62,319 nt of DNA from an uncultured Collinsella sp. (GCA_900546115.1 URBQ01000012.1:1-62319); one strand, 5' to 3'. Shown: positions 17,246 through 25,806, numbered from the stretch's first letter. Numbers and translations: made by a program. Notes: generated by a model from the sequence alone, not told the origin.

Positions 17246-17626
17246 ATGACCACAACAGCCGCTCAGATCAACGTACGACTCGATGCCGATCTTAAAAGAA
17301 GTGGGGACGCCGCTCTCTCTAGGGCCGGTATGACGCCGAGCCAAGCGGTGCGAGCGCTCTGGCAGCTTGCAGCGTCGCTGGCCGATCGCCCCGGTGTGCT
17401 CGAGGATATCCTGCTGCCCAGTCGTGCCCGGACGGAACAGCGCGAGCGCGAAAAGGCCGCCAAGCGCAAACTCGAACTCATCGACCAAGGATCGGGGCTG
17501 TTCGCTGCTGCTTGCCGTGAGTCGGGAATCGATATGGCCAAGGCTCAGCCATCGGACGACGAAGGGCTCAAACGGAATGCCTATGCGGATCGCTATGGCG
17601 AGGAGATGAGCTGGCTCTATGAGTGA
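17246..17626 (+). CDS. RelB/DinJ family antitoxin
   Basis: The 126-residue protein begins with a ribbon-helix-helix segment: QINVRLDADLKRSGDAAL followed by GMTPSQAVRALW, the pattern of RelB/DinJ antitoxins that bind their own operator as dimers. The C-terminal half is charged and would wrap and neutralise the toxin. A strong Shine-Dalgarno (AAGGAGGGG) precedes the ATG. The gene overlaps the PIN-domain toxin by 8 bases, which implies translational coupling. It probably represses the operon together with the toxin. Confidence 0.88.
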   Translation: MTTTAAQINVRLDADLKRSGDAALSRAGMTPSQAVRALWQLAASLADRPGVLEDILLPSRARTEQREREKAAKRKLELIDQGSGLFAAACRESGIDMAKAQPSDDEGLKRNAYADRYGEEMSWLYE

Positions 17627-18110
17627 GACTCCAAAGCGCATCTTGGTCGACACCAACGTATGGCTCGATTACTTCATTCCCTCACGACGTGGTCGTTCGG
17701 TGGCGATTGAGTTTTTACGCGATGCGTGCACGGCGCAGGTAGATTTGCTGTATGCGGCGACATCGTCCAAAGACCTGTTCTATTTGATTTCAAGCGAACA
17801 TAAGGCATGGTATCGGCGAGAGCACGGTTCGCTTTCCCCGTATGCCGCTGCGGCGGCGACTTCGCTTGCATGGGATTGTCTTAGCGTGCTGTCGCAGCTT
17901 GCCACGCCAGTGCCCTGTGACCTGAGCGATATATGGATGGCGAGCAGGCAGCGTGAACTCCATAGCGATTACGAAGACGATTTAATCATTGCGGCAGCAA
18001 TACGTGCTCAAGCAGATCTCCTGGTCACCAACGATGTCAAGCTCTGTTCGCATGCGCCCGTCGCAGCAATGAGTGTAGAAGACGCAAAGAATTACTTAGC
18101 AACGCTCTAG
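17619..18110 (+). CDS. PIN-domain toxin (predicted ribonuclease)
   Basis: The 163-residue protein has the PIN fold acidic residues: Asp in ILVDTNVWLDYF, the helix Glu in VAIEFL, and the later acidic cluster DYEDDLIIAAA with the terminal ADLLVTND. PIN toxins are magnesium-dependent RNases that cut tRNA, rRNA or mRNA. Overlap with the RelB-like gene by 8 bases marks it as the toxin of the pair. No membrane segment or export signal is visible. The cut site cannot be predicted. Confidence 0.88.
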   Translation: MSETPKRILVDTNVWLDYFIPSRRGRSVAIEFLRDACTAQVDLLYAATSSKDLFYLISSEHKAWYRREHGSLSPYAAAAATSLAWDCLSVLSQLATPVPCDLSDIWMASRQRELHSDYEDDLIIAAAIRAQADLLVTNDVKLCSHAPVAAMSVEDAKNYLATL

Positions 18111-18144
18111 CAATTTGAAGACCCCGCAGGTTGAACAAAAGTCA

Positions 18145-18249
18145 GCGAGAGCCCGCCGTTTGCGCCAAGGTGCCGTGAAATAAAAAGGCGCTGACCTTCT
18201 GGTCGCGCCTTTGAAATTGAACGGCAGATTGGCCAAACGGCGGGCTCGC
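18145..18249. repeat. 105-bp nested palindrome after the toxin gene
   Basis: Outer arms GCGAG..GCCCGCCGTTTG (18145-18166) and its complement (18231-18249) pair with single-base bulges; an inner stem AAAGGCG(C)/(G)CGCCTTT lies at the centre. It fills the gap between the toxin and the convergent dehydrogenase and could serve as a bidirectional terminator. Confidence 0.75.
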
Positions 18250-18289
18250 AGCGTCGGCTCATTACTCCGTTTGTAAAACGGCGTAATTC

Positions 18290-19225
18290 TTAGTGCTCGA
18301 TCCAACAACGTAAAGTTTCGCCGGCTTGCAAATGACGCAGATTCTCCGCGGCGATGTTGACGACGTTGTTGAGCGTAGCTGCCAGGTGGAACCAACCGGA
18401 GACGTGCGGCGTGATGAGCATGTTGGGCGCATCCCACAGCGGGCTTGTCTCAGGCAGCGGCTCGGGGTCGGTGACGTCGACCGCGGCGCCGGCGAGATGT
18501 CCCGACTCCAGGGCGGCAACCAGGTCGTCGGCAACCACAAGGTCGCCGCGGCCGCCGTTGGCAAAGAAGGCGCCCGGCTTCATCGCGGCGAAGAACTCGG
18601 CGTTCGCCAGGCCGCGGGTCTCGGGCGTGCTGGGCATAAAGGATGCGACGATGTCGGCCTCGGCCAGGCGCTCGGGTAGGGCGTCCATGCCGTCCATGTC
18701 CTCAAACACGATGGGGTAGACGAGCGGATGGCGCTTGATGCCGCGGACGTGTGCACCCATGCTGCGGCAGAGCGTGGCGAAGTGGCCGCCGATATCGCCC
18801 GCGCCCAGCACGAGCACATTGGCATTTTTGAGCGAAGTGACCGGCCCCAAATCCTCCCAGCGATGCTCGCGCTGCAAGTCGTGATAGCCAGGCAGACGCT
18901 TCATCATGGAAAGGACCATGGCAAACATGTGCTCGCTCACGGCCTGGCCGTAGGCGCCCACCGAGCAAGACAGTTTGGCGTCGGCCGGCACGGTGCCGGC
19001 GGCAAGGTAGTCGTCATAGCCGGCGGTCTGCAATTGCAACAGCTGGAGATGCTCGCATGCCGTGAGCATGTCAGGGTCGATGTTGCCCAGGATCACGTCG
19101 GCATCGGCGACCTGCTCGCGCGTGGCGGCGTCGGCGCTCGTGTAGATAAAGTCCTCGCCCGGAGCGCTCGACTCAAGAATTGCGCGATGACGGCCGTTGA
19201 CGGGCAACAAAACCAGGATGTTCAC
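18290..19225 (-). CDS. D-isomer-specific 2-hydroxyacid dehydrogenase
   Basis: This NAD(H)-linked enzyme reduces a 2-keto acid to a D-2-hydroxy acid or the reverse. The 311-residue protein has the Rossmann motif LGAGDIGGHFA with a downstream basic residue (GIKRH), and the catalytic triad Arg in GGRGD, Glu in DPEPLP and His in ITPHVSG. The physiological substrate (glyoxylate, phosphoglycerate, hydroxyisocaproate and so on) cannot be assigned. The NAD/NADP preference is also unclear because a Lys-Arg pair follows the fingerprint. A hairpin repeat begins 20 bases upstream of its start. Confidence 0.9.
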   Translation of the reverse strand: MNILVLLPVNGRHRAILESSAPGEDFIYTSADAATREQVADADVILGNIDPDMLTACEHLQLLQLQTAGYDDYLAAGTVPADAKLSCSVGAYGQAVSEHMFAMVLSMMKRLPGYHDLQREHRWEDLGPVTSLKNANVLVLGAGDIGGHFATLCRSMGAHVRGIKRHPLVYPIVFEDMDGMDALPERLAEADIVASFMPSTPETRGLANAEFFAAMKPGAFFANGGRGDLVVADDLVAALESGHLAGAAVDVTDPEPLPETSPLWDAPNMLITPHVSGWFHLAATLNNVVNIAAENLRHLQAGETLRCWIEH

Positions 19226-19245
19226 AAGCAGTCCTCTCCGCTCAG

Positions 19246-19295
19246 CCTACCAAAAAGGGACAGGTTTATTTTGGCAGGTTTTATCGGGCAAAACG
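19246..19295 (+). repeat. GGCAGGTTTTATC hairpin repeat, copy 5
   Basis: Core CCTACCAAAAAGGGACAGG and TTTATTTT with arm GGCAGGTTTT and tail ATCGGGCAAAACG. The GGGACAGG side faces the start of the minus-strand dehydrogenase, 20 bases away. Confidence 0.9.
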
Positions 19296-19302
19296 TTCAA
19301 AC

Positions 19303-19346
19303 AAAAACGCCGGATGCAAGACGAGCGTGCCCGTCAGCATCCGGCG
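19303..19346 (-). terminator. Intrinsic terminator of map
   Basis: On the minus strand the stem CGCCGGATGC/GCATCCGGCG is followed by TTTTTG, ten bases after the map stop codon. The loop contains a second small stem GACG..CGTC. Confidence 0.85.
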
Positions 19347-19355
19347 CATCCATGG

Positions 19356-20243
19356 TTACCAGCTGAGCAGCTCGTAGCCGTCCTCGGTCACCACGAGCTG
19401 TACCTCGCACTGGGCCGAATCGCTGCCGTCCTTGGTGCGCACGCACCAACCGTCACCCTTGCTAATCTTGATGTCGGGCGCTCCGGCATTGACCATGGGC
19501 TCGATGGTAAAGACCATGCCCGGAGCCATGATGGTGTCCACATCGGGCGCCTCGGTGGTAAAGCCTACAAACGGGTCCTCGTGGAACTCCTTGCCAATGC
19601 CGTGTCCGCCGTACTCGCACACCACGCTAAAACCGGCGTCCTCGACCGTCTTTTGCACGGCCTCGGCCATAACAGAGAGCGGCAGCCACGGCTTGACGGC
19701 GGCCAGGCCCGCTTCCACGCTGGCGCGGGTCACGTCGACTAGGCGCTGGCGCTCGGCCGAGACCTCGCCGATGCAGAACATGCGGCTCGAATCGCTAAAG
19801 TAGCCGTCCAGAATCGTGGAGCAGTCCACGTTGATGATATCGCCCTCGTGCAGCACGTCCGTATCGCAGGGGATGCCGTGACAGACCACATCGTTGATCG
19901 AGGTGCATACGCTCTTGGGATAGCCCTCATAGTTGAGGTCGGCCGGCGTGCCACCGTGCTCGATGGTGTAGTCGTAGATCATCTGGTCGATCTGGTTGGT
20001 GGTCATGCCCGCGGCGATGTGCTCGCCCACGTAGTCGAGCACGCCCACGTTGATGGCGGCCGAACGCTTAATGCCTTCGATATCGGCGGGCGTTTTGTAG
20101 AGTGTGCGGGGCAGAACCTCCCAGCCCTCTTCCCACAGGCGCTCGAGGCGCTCGTCGAAGGCGCTATGGCATTTCTTATATTTTTTGCCGCTGCCGCACC
20201 AGCAAGCATCGTTGCGGCCGGGCACGGGTCCGTTGTCAAACAT
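19356..20243 (-). CDS. map: Methionine aminopeptidase with SEC-C zinc-binding N terminus
   Basis: It removes the initiator methionine from nascent proteins. The 295-residue protein starts with a SEC-C-like zinc motif (PGRNDACWCGSGKKYKKCH, residues 9-27), as in several Firmicutes and Actinobacteria MetAPs, which may dock on the ribosome. The catalytic domain carries the five metal ligands: Asp in INVDCS, Asp in FSDSSR, His in GGHGIG, Glu in TIEPMV and Glu in QCEVQL. The substrate-binding His lies in VCHGIP. The minus-strand terminator follows directly. Confidence 0.95.
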   Translation of the reverse strand: MFDNGPVPGRNDACWCGSGKKYKKCHSAFDERLERLWEEGWEVLPRTLYKTPADIEGIKRSAAINVGVLDYVGEHIAAGMTTNQIDQMIYDYTIEHGGTPADLNYEGYPKSVCTSINDVVCHGIPCDTDVLHEGDIINVDCSTILDGYFSDSSRMFCIGEVSAERQRLVDVTRASVEAGLAAVKPWLPLSVMAEAVQKTVEDAGFSVVCEYGGHGIGKEFHEDPFVGFTTEAPDVDTIMAPGMVFTIEPMVNAGAPDIKISKGDGWCVRTKDGSDSAQCEVQLVVTEDGYELLSW

Positions 20244-20294
20244 GGCTAACTTCCTTTCATTCGCAGCTAGTATAGCCCACCCGCAGACCAGCTC

Positions 20295-20319
20295 ATTTGG
20301 GATGGGGCTAATTTAGCTG
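20295..20319 (-). repeat. CAGCTAA...TCCCAAAT motif, copy 1
   Basis: On the minus strand it reads CAGCTAAATTAGCCCC then ATCCCAAAT. It lies 17 bases after the stop of the radical SAM gene and before map. It matches the copies at 52749-52773 and 55943-55967. Confidence 0.7.
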
Positions 20320-20335
20320 CTGGCGGGCGGCCGCG

Positions 20336-21112
20336 CTAGTAGCTCACCTGGCAGGGGGTGCCGAGGGCTTGGACGCGCGCGGCAATGGCGTCGAGCACCT
20401 CGGGCGCTGCTTTGGCAAGGCCAGCGACTGGTGTCTCGCGCGCGACCGTGTAGATGGTCGCCTCCTGCGGACGAATGCGCTCAAGCGCCGCGAGCCAGGG
20501 GGCAACATACTCCTCGCCGGTATTGTCGATGAGCTTGCCCTGATACTCGCCGGTCAAAAAGATCGTCTGGATAATAACGTGACCGTCAAAGCTTGCGAAC
20601 GTCTCGATCTGGTGTTCGACGTCGTAGGGGCCAACAGGCTGGTCGAGCAGCTGGATAAACGCCGGGTCGACGGTATCGAGCTTAAGAATGTTGTCGTCGA
20701 CCATCATGAGCGCGTCGTGCACCTCGGGGCGGTCGGCGCGTGTGCCGTTGGAGAGCACGGCGATCTTGGAGTTTGGGGCAAGCTCGTCGCGCAGTGCGAC
20801 GGCGCCGGCGATGGCCTGTGGAAACTCCGGTGCGGCGGTGGGCTCGCCGTTGCCTGCGAAGGTGATTACATCGGGGAGCTCGCCCTCGGCTGCCATCTCG
20901 CGCAGCTTTGCCTCGAGCGCTTCGAGTACCACGGCAGCCGTGTTATACGGCTCATGGCAGGGGCGCTCGGCGTTGAGGCCGTTCTCGCAGTAGATGCAGT
21001 CGAACGTGCAGATTTTGCCGCTGGCCGGCATCATGTTGACGCCGAGCGAGAGACCAAGGCGACGGCTGCGAACGGGCCCAAAGATGGGGCTGGCATTCAA
21101 AAACGTAGACAT
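20336..21112 (-). CDS. Radical SAM protein (COG0731-like Fe-S oxidoreductase)
   Basis: The 258-residue protein has a radical SAM CX3CX2C cluster motif in ICTFDCIYCENG (Cys35, Cys39, Cys42) preceded by FGPVRSRRLGLSLGVN, the signature of the COG0731 group related to wyosine-synthesis TYW1 enzymes. It also has a GNGEPT motif for SAM binding and an SNGT segment. Start 21112 is chosen because GAGGAG is nine bases upstream; the ATG two codons earlier would be too close. The bacterial function of this group is not established. No maturation partner is adjacent. Confidence 0.87.
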   Translation of the reverse strand: MSTFLNASPIFGPVRSRRLGLSLGVNMMPASGKICTFDCIYCENGLNAERPCHEPYNTAAVVLEALEAKLREMAAEGELPDVITFAGNGEPTAAPEFPQAIAGAVALRDELAPNSKIAVLSNGTRADRPEVHDALMMVDDNILKLDTVDPAFIQLLDQPVGPYDVEHQIETFASFDGHVIIQTIFLTGEYQGKLIDNTGEEYVAPWLAALERIRPQEATIYTVARETPVAGLAKAAPEVLDAIAARVQALGTPCQVSY

Positions 21113-21337
21113 AGGCATATGCTCCTCAAGACAATTGTGCCTAAGCATAGCATCGGCTCCAAAGCAAGGTGTGGGCTCTTGCTTTACAAGTTTCGTTTTT
21201 TCACGTCGCTCATGATGCCGTGCCATGAAAAGCCTCGGGTCGGGTAAAGTTAATCTGTTAACAAGGTGTAAAGCAATGCGGGTCCATCCAACCGTGCTGA
21301 CGTGCAACTGGATGAGCATTGATGATGGGGGCACAAC

Positions 21338-22135
21338 ATGGATTTTACGGTCGAGAATGCGGGCACCACGATTGCCTGTCGCGAATATGCCGACCCGGAT
21401 GTGTCGCCTGATGCTCCTGCCTTGGTGTGCGTGCACGGCGCTTGTGTCGACGGCACATTTTTCGACGGCATCGCTTGTGAGCTCAGTCGCAACTACCGCG
21501 TAATTGCCTACGACCGCCGCGGCTGTGGTGGCAGCAGCGATGCGGCAGACGGCAGCTATGATCTTGCCGCTCAGGCCGCCGATCTGCAAGCCGTGATCGA
21601 ACACGTTGGCGCTCCGACAAATGTGCTTGCGCACAGCGTCGGTACGTTGGTGGCGCTGGAGCTTCTTCGTACCGAACCCCATCTCGTCGACCGTGCGATT
21701 CTGCATGAGCCGGCTGTGTCGGCCGAAGGCGTCGGCATGGGCGCAGCTCCGGTTTTGCTCGATATGATTGCGGCTGGAAAGGTTTCAAGGGCGCTCCGGC
21801 TTTTCTTGGGGGCCCTCGGCGACATGGACCCCGAGGCTCCTGGGACGACCGAAGCGGAAGTCAAACATGCCCTGCGCAATGGCCGTTGCTTTATGGCGAA
21901 CGAATACGGGATTACTATGACCTGCGTTCCCGATTGGGATAGCGTTCGCGCGTCAAAAACGGTGGCCGCCGTGCTCCTGGGCGAGCTCTCGATTGGCACG
22001 CCCCGCGAGGCTGGCACGCGAGCGGCCGCCGAATATCTCGATTGCCCCCTCGTGACAATCCCGGGCGCGCACAACGGCCTGCGCGATCGCCCGGCAGCGG
22101 CTGCCCAGACTGTCCGTAGCATCCTGGGGCTCTAG
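21338..22135 (+). CDS. Alpha/beta-hydrolase fold protein
   Basis: The 265-residue protein has the hydrolase landmarks: the oxyanion strand VCVHGACVDG, AYDRRGCGGSS, the nucleophile elbow LAHSVGT (Ser100) and a C-terminal PGAHNG with the catalytic His. A lid region lies in the middle. It is soluble, with no signal peptide. The substrate is unknown; esterase, lactonase or haloperoxidase-like activities are all compatible. It stands alone between a divergent radical SAM gene and the second-messenger gene. Confidence 0.88.
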   Translation: MDFTVENAGTTIACREYADPDVSPDAPALVCVHGACVDGTFFDGIACELSRNYRVIAYDRRGCGGSSDAADGSYDLAAQAADLQAVIEHVGAPTNVLAHSVGTLVALELLRTEPHLVDRAILHEPAVSAEGVGMGAAPVLLDMIAAGKVSRALRLFLGALGDMDPEAPGTTEAEVKHALRNGRCFMANEYGITMTCVPDWDSVRASKTVAAVLLGELSIGTPREAGTRAAAEYLDCPLVTIPGAHNGLRDRPAAAAQTVRSILGL

Positions 22136-22285
22136 CAGCCGTAAAAATCAAAACAGTCTTCACTCGCAAACGTTTCGGCCGTGTTAACAAATGTGCTCAA
22201 AACCTCACGTCTGCGGCTTCAATCGCGCCGTCTGCCAACTCATAAAAATGTAACAGCATTCACGTGCTTACCTGCATCGGCAAGG

Positions 22286-22301
22286 TGTTACCCTTGTAAC
22301 A
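22286..22301. promoter_or_regulatory. TGTTAC-CCTT-GTAACA dyad upstream of the GGDEF gene
   Basis: A perfect 6-bp dyad with a 4-base centre lies 45 bases before the start of the GGDEF/HD-GYP gene, with another half-site TGTAACA at 22249-22255. The spacing suggests an operator for an unidentified regulator. Confidence 0.5.
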
Positions 22302-22346
22302 TTTGGAACCCACCGCTACCATGCGAAACTATCGAAAGGGCCCCAT

Positions 22347-24227
22347 ATGCTCAATAATCACGAGGTCAATCTAACCGACGAGGAGGCTGCCGCCGAGGTC
22401 GCCCGTGTCGCGAAGACCTACCCCGTGGTACGTTTGCTGTCGGCCGATCAGATTAAGAGCGAGCCTAACTGCCTGCTCGCCGGCGATCGCTGCCCTTGTC
22501 TGCGTCAGTCGAGTCTTGAGGCCTTGGTAGATTCGGGCGAGGTGTCGGAGCAGCTACTCAATGATGGTATTGAGTACCGCGCCCGTCTGCGCCCTCTAAA
22601 GGTCGAGGGCGAGCCTCACGTCCTGCTGATGGTGCGTCCGATCGATGAGCAAGAGGCTGCAGAAGAGGACCTTGTCTACACCGACGTGCTGACGAGCGTG
22701 CACAATCGCCGATATTACGAGGAAAAGCTCCGCAACGCCCGCATGAATGCCGGCGTTGCGATGATCGACCTTGATGATTTTAGGGTCTTCAACGATACGT
22801 GTGGCCGTCATGCCGGCGACCTTGCGCTCGGTGCTGTGGCGACAGCCATGCGCAGCGGAATCCGTTCGACTGACGAGCTTGTGCGCTATGGCTGCGACAA
22901 GTTTGTGGTTGTCATGTCCAATATTCCCTCCGATGACTTCACCCGTCGCCTGCATCAGGTGTCCGATGCCGTTCGTTCCACGATTATTCCGGGCCATGAG
23001 TACGTGAGCTTGACGGCATGTGTTGGTGGCGTTCGCATTCATGGCGAGACGGTCGATGAGGGCGTTGGCCGCGCTGTCCAGTTACTGAGCCGCGCTAAGG
23101 CAAAAGCCGGTACGGTCGTGACCGATGCCGATTCCATCGAGGCCTTCCAAAGCGAAAAGCCTTTGGTGCTTATTGTCGATGACTCCGAGATGAACCGAGT
23201 CATTCTCAACGAGATGCTCAAGGACGAGTATTGTGTCCTCGAGGCCGATAACGGTCGTGCGGCACTCGACATGGTCGACCGCTATGGCGATGAGTTGTCG
23301 CTCGTGCTGCTGGACATTATCATGCCGGGCATAAGCGGCTTTGAGGTGCTGGCCGATCTGTCACGCCGATCGGGCATCGACAATCTGCCTGTCATCATGA
23401 TTTCGAGCGAAGATTCCGATGATATGGTTCTGCGCGCGTACGAGCTGGGCGCCTCAGACTATATCAACCGCCCGTTTGACTCCCGTATCGTGCGCCGCCG
23501 CGTAAACAACACCATCCGCCTGTACGCCAAACAGCGCCGCCTGACGAGCCTGCTGTCCCAGCAGTACAACGAGCGCGTCAAGAACAGTCGCATGCTCATC
23601 GACATCATGGCCGGCGTCATGGAGCTTCGCAACGGCGAGAGCGGCAGGCACGTTACGAACATCGAAAAGCTGACCGAGCTGCTGCTTGGCTGTCTGGTCC
23701 AGCGTAGCGGCACGGTCTCCCTCGACAATGAGGAACGCTCTACGATCGCCCTGGCTTCGGCGCTGCACGATATCGGCAAGATGTCGATTGACGATGCGAT
23801 TCTCAACAAGCCCGGACGCCTTACGTCCGAGGAGTTCGAGATTATGAAGACGCATACCACGATCGGCGCCGACATGCTGCTTGAGCTGGGTAGCCATCAC
23901 GCCGGCAATGCGCTTATGGAATATGCGTACCAGATTGCGCGTTGGCATCACGAGCGCTGGGACGGCAAGGGTTATCCCGATGGCCTTAAGGGCGACGAAA
24001 TTCCCATCGCCGCGCAGGTGGTTTCGGTGGCTGACGTGTACGATGCCCTGACGAGCGCGCGCGTGTACAAGGACGCTATCCCGCACGAGGAGGCGATCCA
24101 GATGATCCTGGACGGTAAGTGCGGCACCTTTAACCCGCTGCTGCTCGACTGCCTGCTCGAGGTACAAGATCGTATTGCCGAAACATTGGCGCGCCCTGCC
24201 GACGTCGTCGCGTTTCCCACGATTTAG
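22347..24227 (+). CDS. GGDEF-REC-HD-GYP second-messenger signalling protein
   Basis: The 626-residue soluble protein has four parts. Residues 1-105 form a small sensory-like domain with a Cys cluster (CLLAGDRCPC). Residues about 110-255 are a GGDEF domain whose active-site loop reads GCDKF near residue 181, so cyclase activity is doubtful. Residues about 270-390 are a receiver domain with VDDSE and the phospho-acceptor Asp in LLDIIMPGISG (about residue 320). Residues about 410-610 are an intact HD-GYP phosphodiesterase with HDIGK (about 474) and HHERWDGKGYPDG. It probably hydrolyses a cyclic dinucleotide under phosphorelay control. An HPt gene follows 24 bases later. Confidence 0.9.
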   Translation: MLNNHEVNLTDEEAAAEVARVAKTYPVVRLLSADQIKSEPNCLLAGDRCPCLRQSSLEALVDSGEVSEQLLNDGIEYRARLRPLKVEGEPHVLLMVRPIDEQEAAEEDLVYTDVLTSVHNRRYYEEKLRNARMNAGVAMIDLDDFRVFNDTCGRHAGDLALGAVATAMRSGIRSTDELVRYGCDKFVVVMSNIPSDDFTRRLHQVSDAVRSTIIPGHEYVSLTACVGGVRIHGETVDEGVGRAVQLLSRAKAKAGTVVTDADSIEAFQSEKPLVLIVDDSEMNRVILNEMLKDEYCVLEADNGRAALDMVDRYGDELSLVLLDIIMPGISGFEVLADLSRRSGIDNLPVIMISSEDSDDMVLRAYELGASDYINRPFDSRIVRRRVNNTIRLYAKQRRLTSLLSQQYNERVKNSRMLIDIMAGVMELRNGESGRHVTNIEKLTELLLGCLVQRSGTVSLDNEERSTIALASALHDIGKMSIDDAILNKPGRLTSEEFEIMKTHTTIGADMLLELGSHHAGNALMEYAYQIARWHHERWDGKGYPDGLKGDEIPIAAQVVSVADVYDALTSARVYKDAIPHEEAIQMILDGKCGTFNPLLLDCLLEVQDRIAETLARPADVVAFPTI

Positions 24228-24251
24228 TTTGACCAAAGGAGTTTTTGATTC

Positions 24252-24608
24252 ATGATTTCCATGCGTGAGGCGTATGAGAAGATCGGCGCTAATTATGATG
24301 ACGCGTGCGCTCGGCTGATGGGCGAGGAAATGCTTGCCCGCTTTGCCCTCAAGTTTTTGGATGACGAGAGCATGGACAAGCTGGAGGCCGCCATGGCGGC
24401 AGGAGACGCCGAGAGTGCGTTTATGGCGGCGCATACGCTCAAAGGCGTGAGCCAGAACCTGGGATTCGATAATCTGTACGAGCCGGCGGTCGTGGTAACC
24501 GAAGCGCTGCGCGGCGCTGATGCCGTTGACGGCGCCCGCGAGGGGATGCATGCGTTGCAGCAGCAATATGCGGCTACGATGTCGGCTCTGCGCGAGGCGG
24601 CCGAGTAA
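24252..24608 (+). CDS. Histidine phosphotransfer (HPt) protein
   Basis: The 118-residue helical protein has the HPt motif AAHTLKGVSQNLGF with the phospho-accepting His61. It has no other domain. AAAGGAG precedes the ATG. It follows the REC-containing GGDEF/HD-GYP gene after 24 bases and is surely co-transcribed, so it likely exchanges phosphate with that receiver. The sensor kinase that feeds the pair is not in this window, apart from the broken kinase at 5.7 kb. Confidence 0.9.
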   Translation: MISMREAYEKIGANYDDACARLMGEEMLARFALKFLDDESMDKLEAAMAAGDAESAFMAAHTLKGVSQNLGFDNLYEPAVVVTEALRGADAVDGAREGMHALQQQYAATMSALREAAE

Positions 24609-24632
24609 GAGGCTGTGAGCCTTGATGACTAT

Positions 24633-24696
24633 GAGCGTGGATAATCTCCCGTTTTAGGCCCGGTGGCGGCCTCAAAGTGGGAGATTATCCACGCTC
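24633..24696. repeat. 64-bp palindrome after the HPt gene
   Basis: Perfect 18-bp arms (24633-24650 and 24679-24696) with an inner AGGCC/GGCCT stem. A further ATCCACGCTC copy follows at about 24716. It lies 25 bases past the HPt stop and probably folds at the transcript end, without a T-tract. Confidence 0.8.
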
Positions 24697-24838
24697 GTTC
24701 GATACGTGTCCAAAAATCCACGCTCACCTCTTCTGATTAGTGAATTGCCTATGCACACTGTCGGGGCTTTCCGCATGCAATCCATATCGTTGTTCGATAA
24801 ACCGTTCGAATAACGATAGAGTCGATGAGGGTGAGTGT

Positions 24839-25399
24839 ATGTCCAACAGCGTTCAGCGTATGGCCAAGGCGGGCGAAAATATCAGGAAGCTCGGTTTTTG
24901 CATGGCAGCCGTTTTTGCAGGGATGCTCGTCGCTTTTGCCGCGTTGGTTGTTTACGTGATCTGGTATGCGGTTGCAAACGTTGCTTCTGTCGATTCTTTC
25001 GGTGTCGTGACGCTTCTCGATGGCGGGTGCATCGTTATCCCAAGCGGACTGTGCATGGCGCTTGTTATGGGTATTTCGCTTGTCGTTCTGTGCGGGATCA
25101 GCCGTAACATCTCGCGAGGCGTCTCGCCCTTTACCAAGACGCATGTGCGGCTTATCCGTGTTCTCGCGCTTGCCTTTGCTGTTAACGCCGCGGTTTCGCT
25201 TGTTGGTGCCTATGGATCGGTCAATCTCACCATTGGCGGACTGGAGCTTTACATCGTGCCTCATTCCTTCGTTATTGAGATTTGCCAAGGCGCTACCTTT
25301 GATGCGGGGTCGTTTATCGGCGCAGTTGTCTGTTTATTTATCTCGGCGATCTGGAGTTATGCCTCGCTGCTCCAAGAGCAGTCTGACGAGCTTGTGTAG
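24839..25399 (+). CDS. DUF2975-like four-helix membrane protein
   Basis: The 186-residue protein has four predicted membrane helices (about 17-42, 58-85, 105-125 and 150-172) with short loops and no catalytic motif. The pairing with a tiny XRE-type regulator eight bases downstream is typical of DUF2975 loci, where the membrane protein may inhibit or sequester the regulator. The start at 24839 follows GATGAGGGTG; an open frame extends upstream without homology. Base composition is more AT-rich than the neighbouring metabolic genes. Confidence 0.72.
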   Translation: MSNSVQRMAKAGENIRKLGFCMAAVFAGMLVAFAALVVYVIWYAVANVASVDSFGVVTLLDGGCIVIPSGLCMALVMGISLVVLCGISRNISRGVSPFTKTHVRLIRVLALAFAVNAAVSLVGAYGSVNLTIGGLELYIVPHSFVIEICQGATFDAGSFIGAVVCLFISAIWSYASLLQEQSDELV

Positions 25400-25407
25400 G
25401 AGGAAAC

Positions 25408-25737
25408 ATGAGCTATCTCATCATCGAGCTTGAGACGCAGCTGCTTAAGACCGGAAAGACCAGTGCTGATCTGATTCGGGCGACGGGGCATACTCCGGCT
25501 AATATTTCAAAGCTTAGAAACGGAAAGATAAAAGCTATTCGCCTAAAGACGCTCCTCGATATCTGTGATGAGCTTGATTGTCAACCGGGAGATATTATTC
25601 AGCGCGTGAGTGAGAAAGAGCTTGAGGAGCTTATTGTTGAGCGTGCAAAAAACGTTGTGAGGCAGATGCGGGACGGCGGAGGCAATGAGGCGTCGCTTCC
25701 GACATCAGTCTTTGCTGTCGATTTGAGCGACGAGTAG
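25408..25737 (+). CDS. XRE-family transcriptional regulator
   Basis: The 109-residue protein is mainly a single Cro/CI-type helix-turn-helix (SADLIRATGHTPANISKLRNGK), with the LLDICDELDCQPGDII segment typical of the small HTH_26 group. AGGAGG lies just before the ATG. It is co-transcribed with the DUF2975-like gene and followed by a terminator and then an ABC exporter operon, which it could regulate. It has no DNA-modifying or effector domain. Confidence 0.88.
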   Translation: MSYLIIELETQLLKTGKTSADLIRATGHTPANISKLRNGKIKAIRLKTLLDICDELDCQPGDIIQRVSEKELEELIVERAKNVVRQMRDGGGNEASLPTSVFAVDLSDE

Positions 25738-25776
25738 CTTAAGGCGAACAACTAAAACGAAATATCAGCGTGAAGG

Positions 25777-25806
25777 GACCCGTGTCTAACACGGGTTCTT
25801 TCTTTT
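25777..25806 (+). terminator. Intrinsic terminator after the XRE gene
   Basis: Stem GGACCCGTGT/ACACGGGTTC (one G-T pair) with a two-base loop is followed by TTTCTTTT. It is a strong terminator that separates the DUF2975/XRE pair from the ABC exporter genes. Confidence 0.88.
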
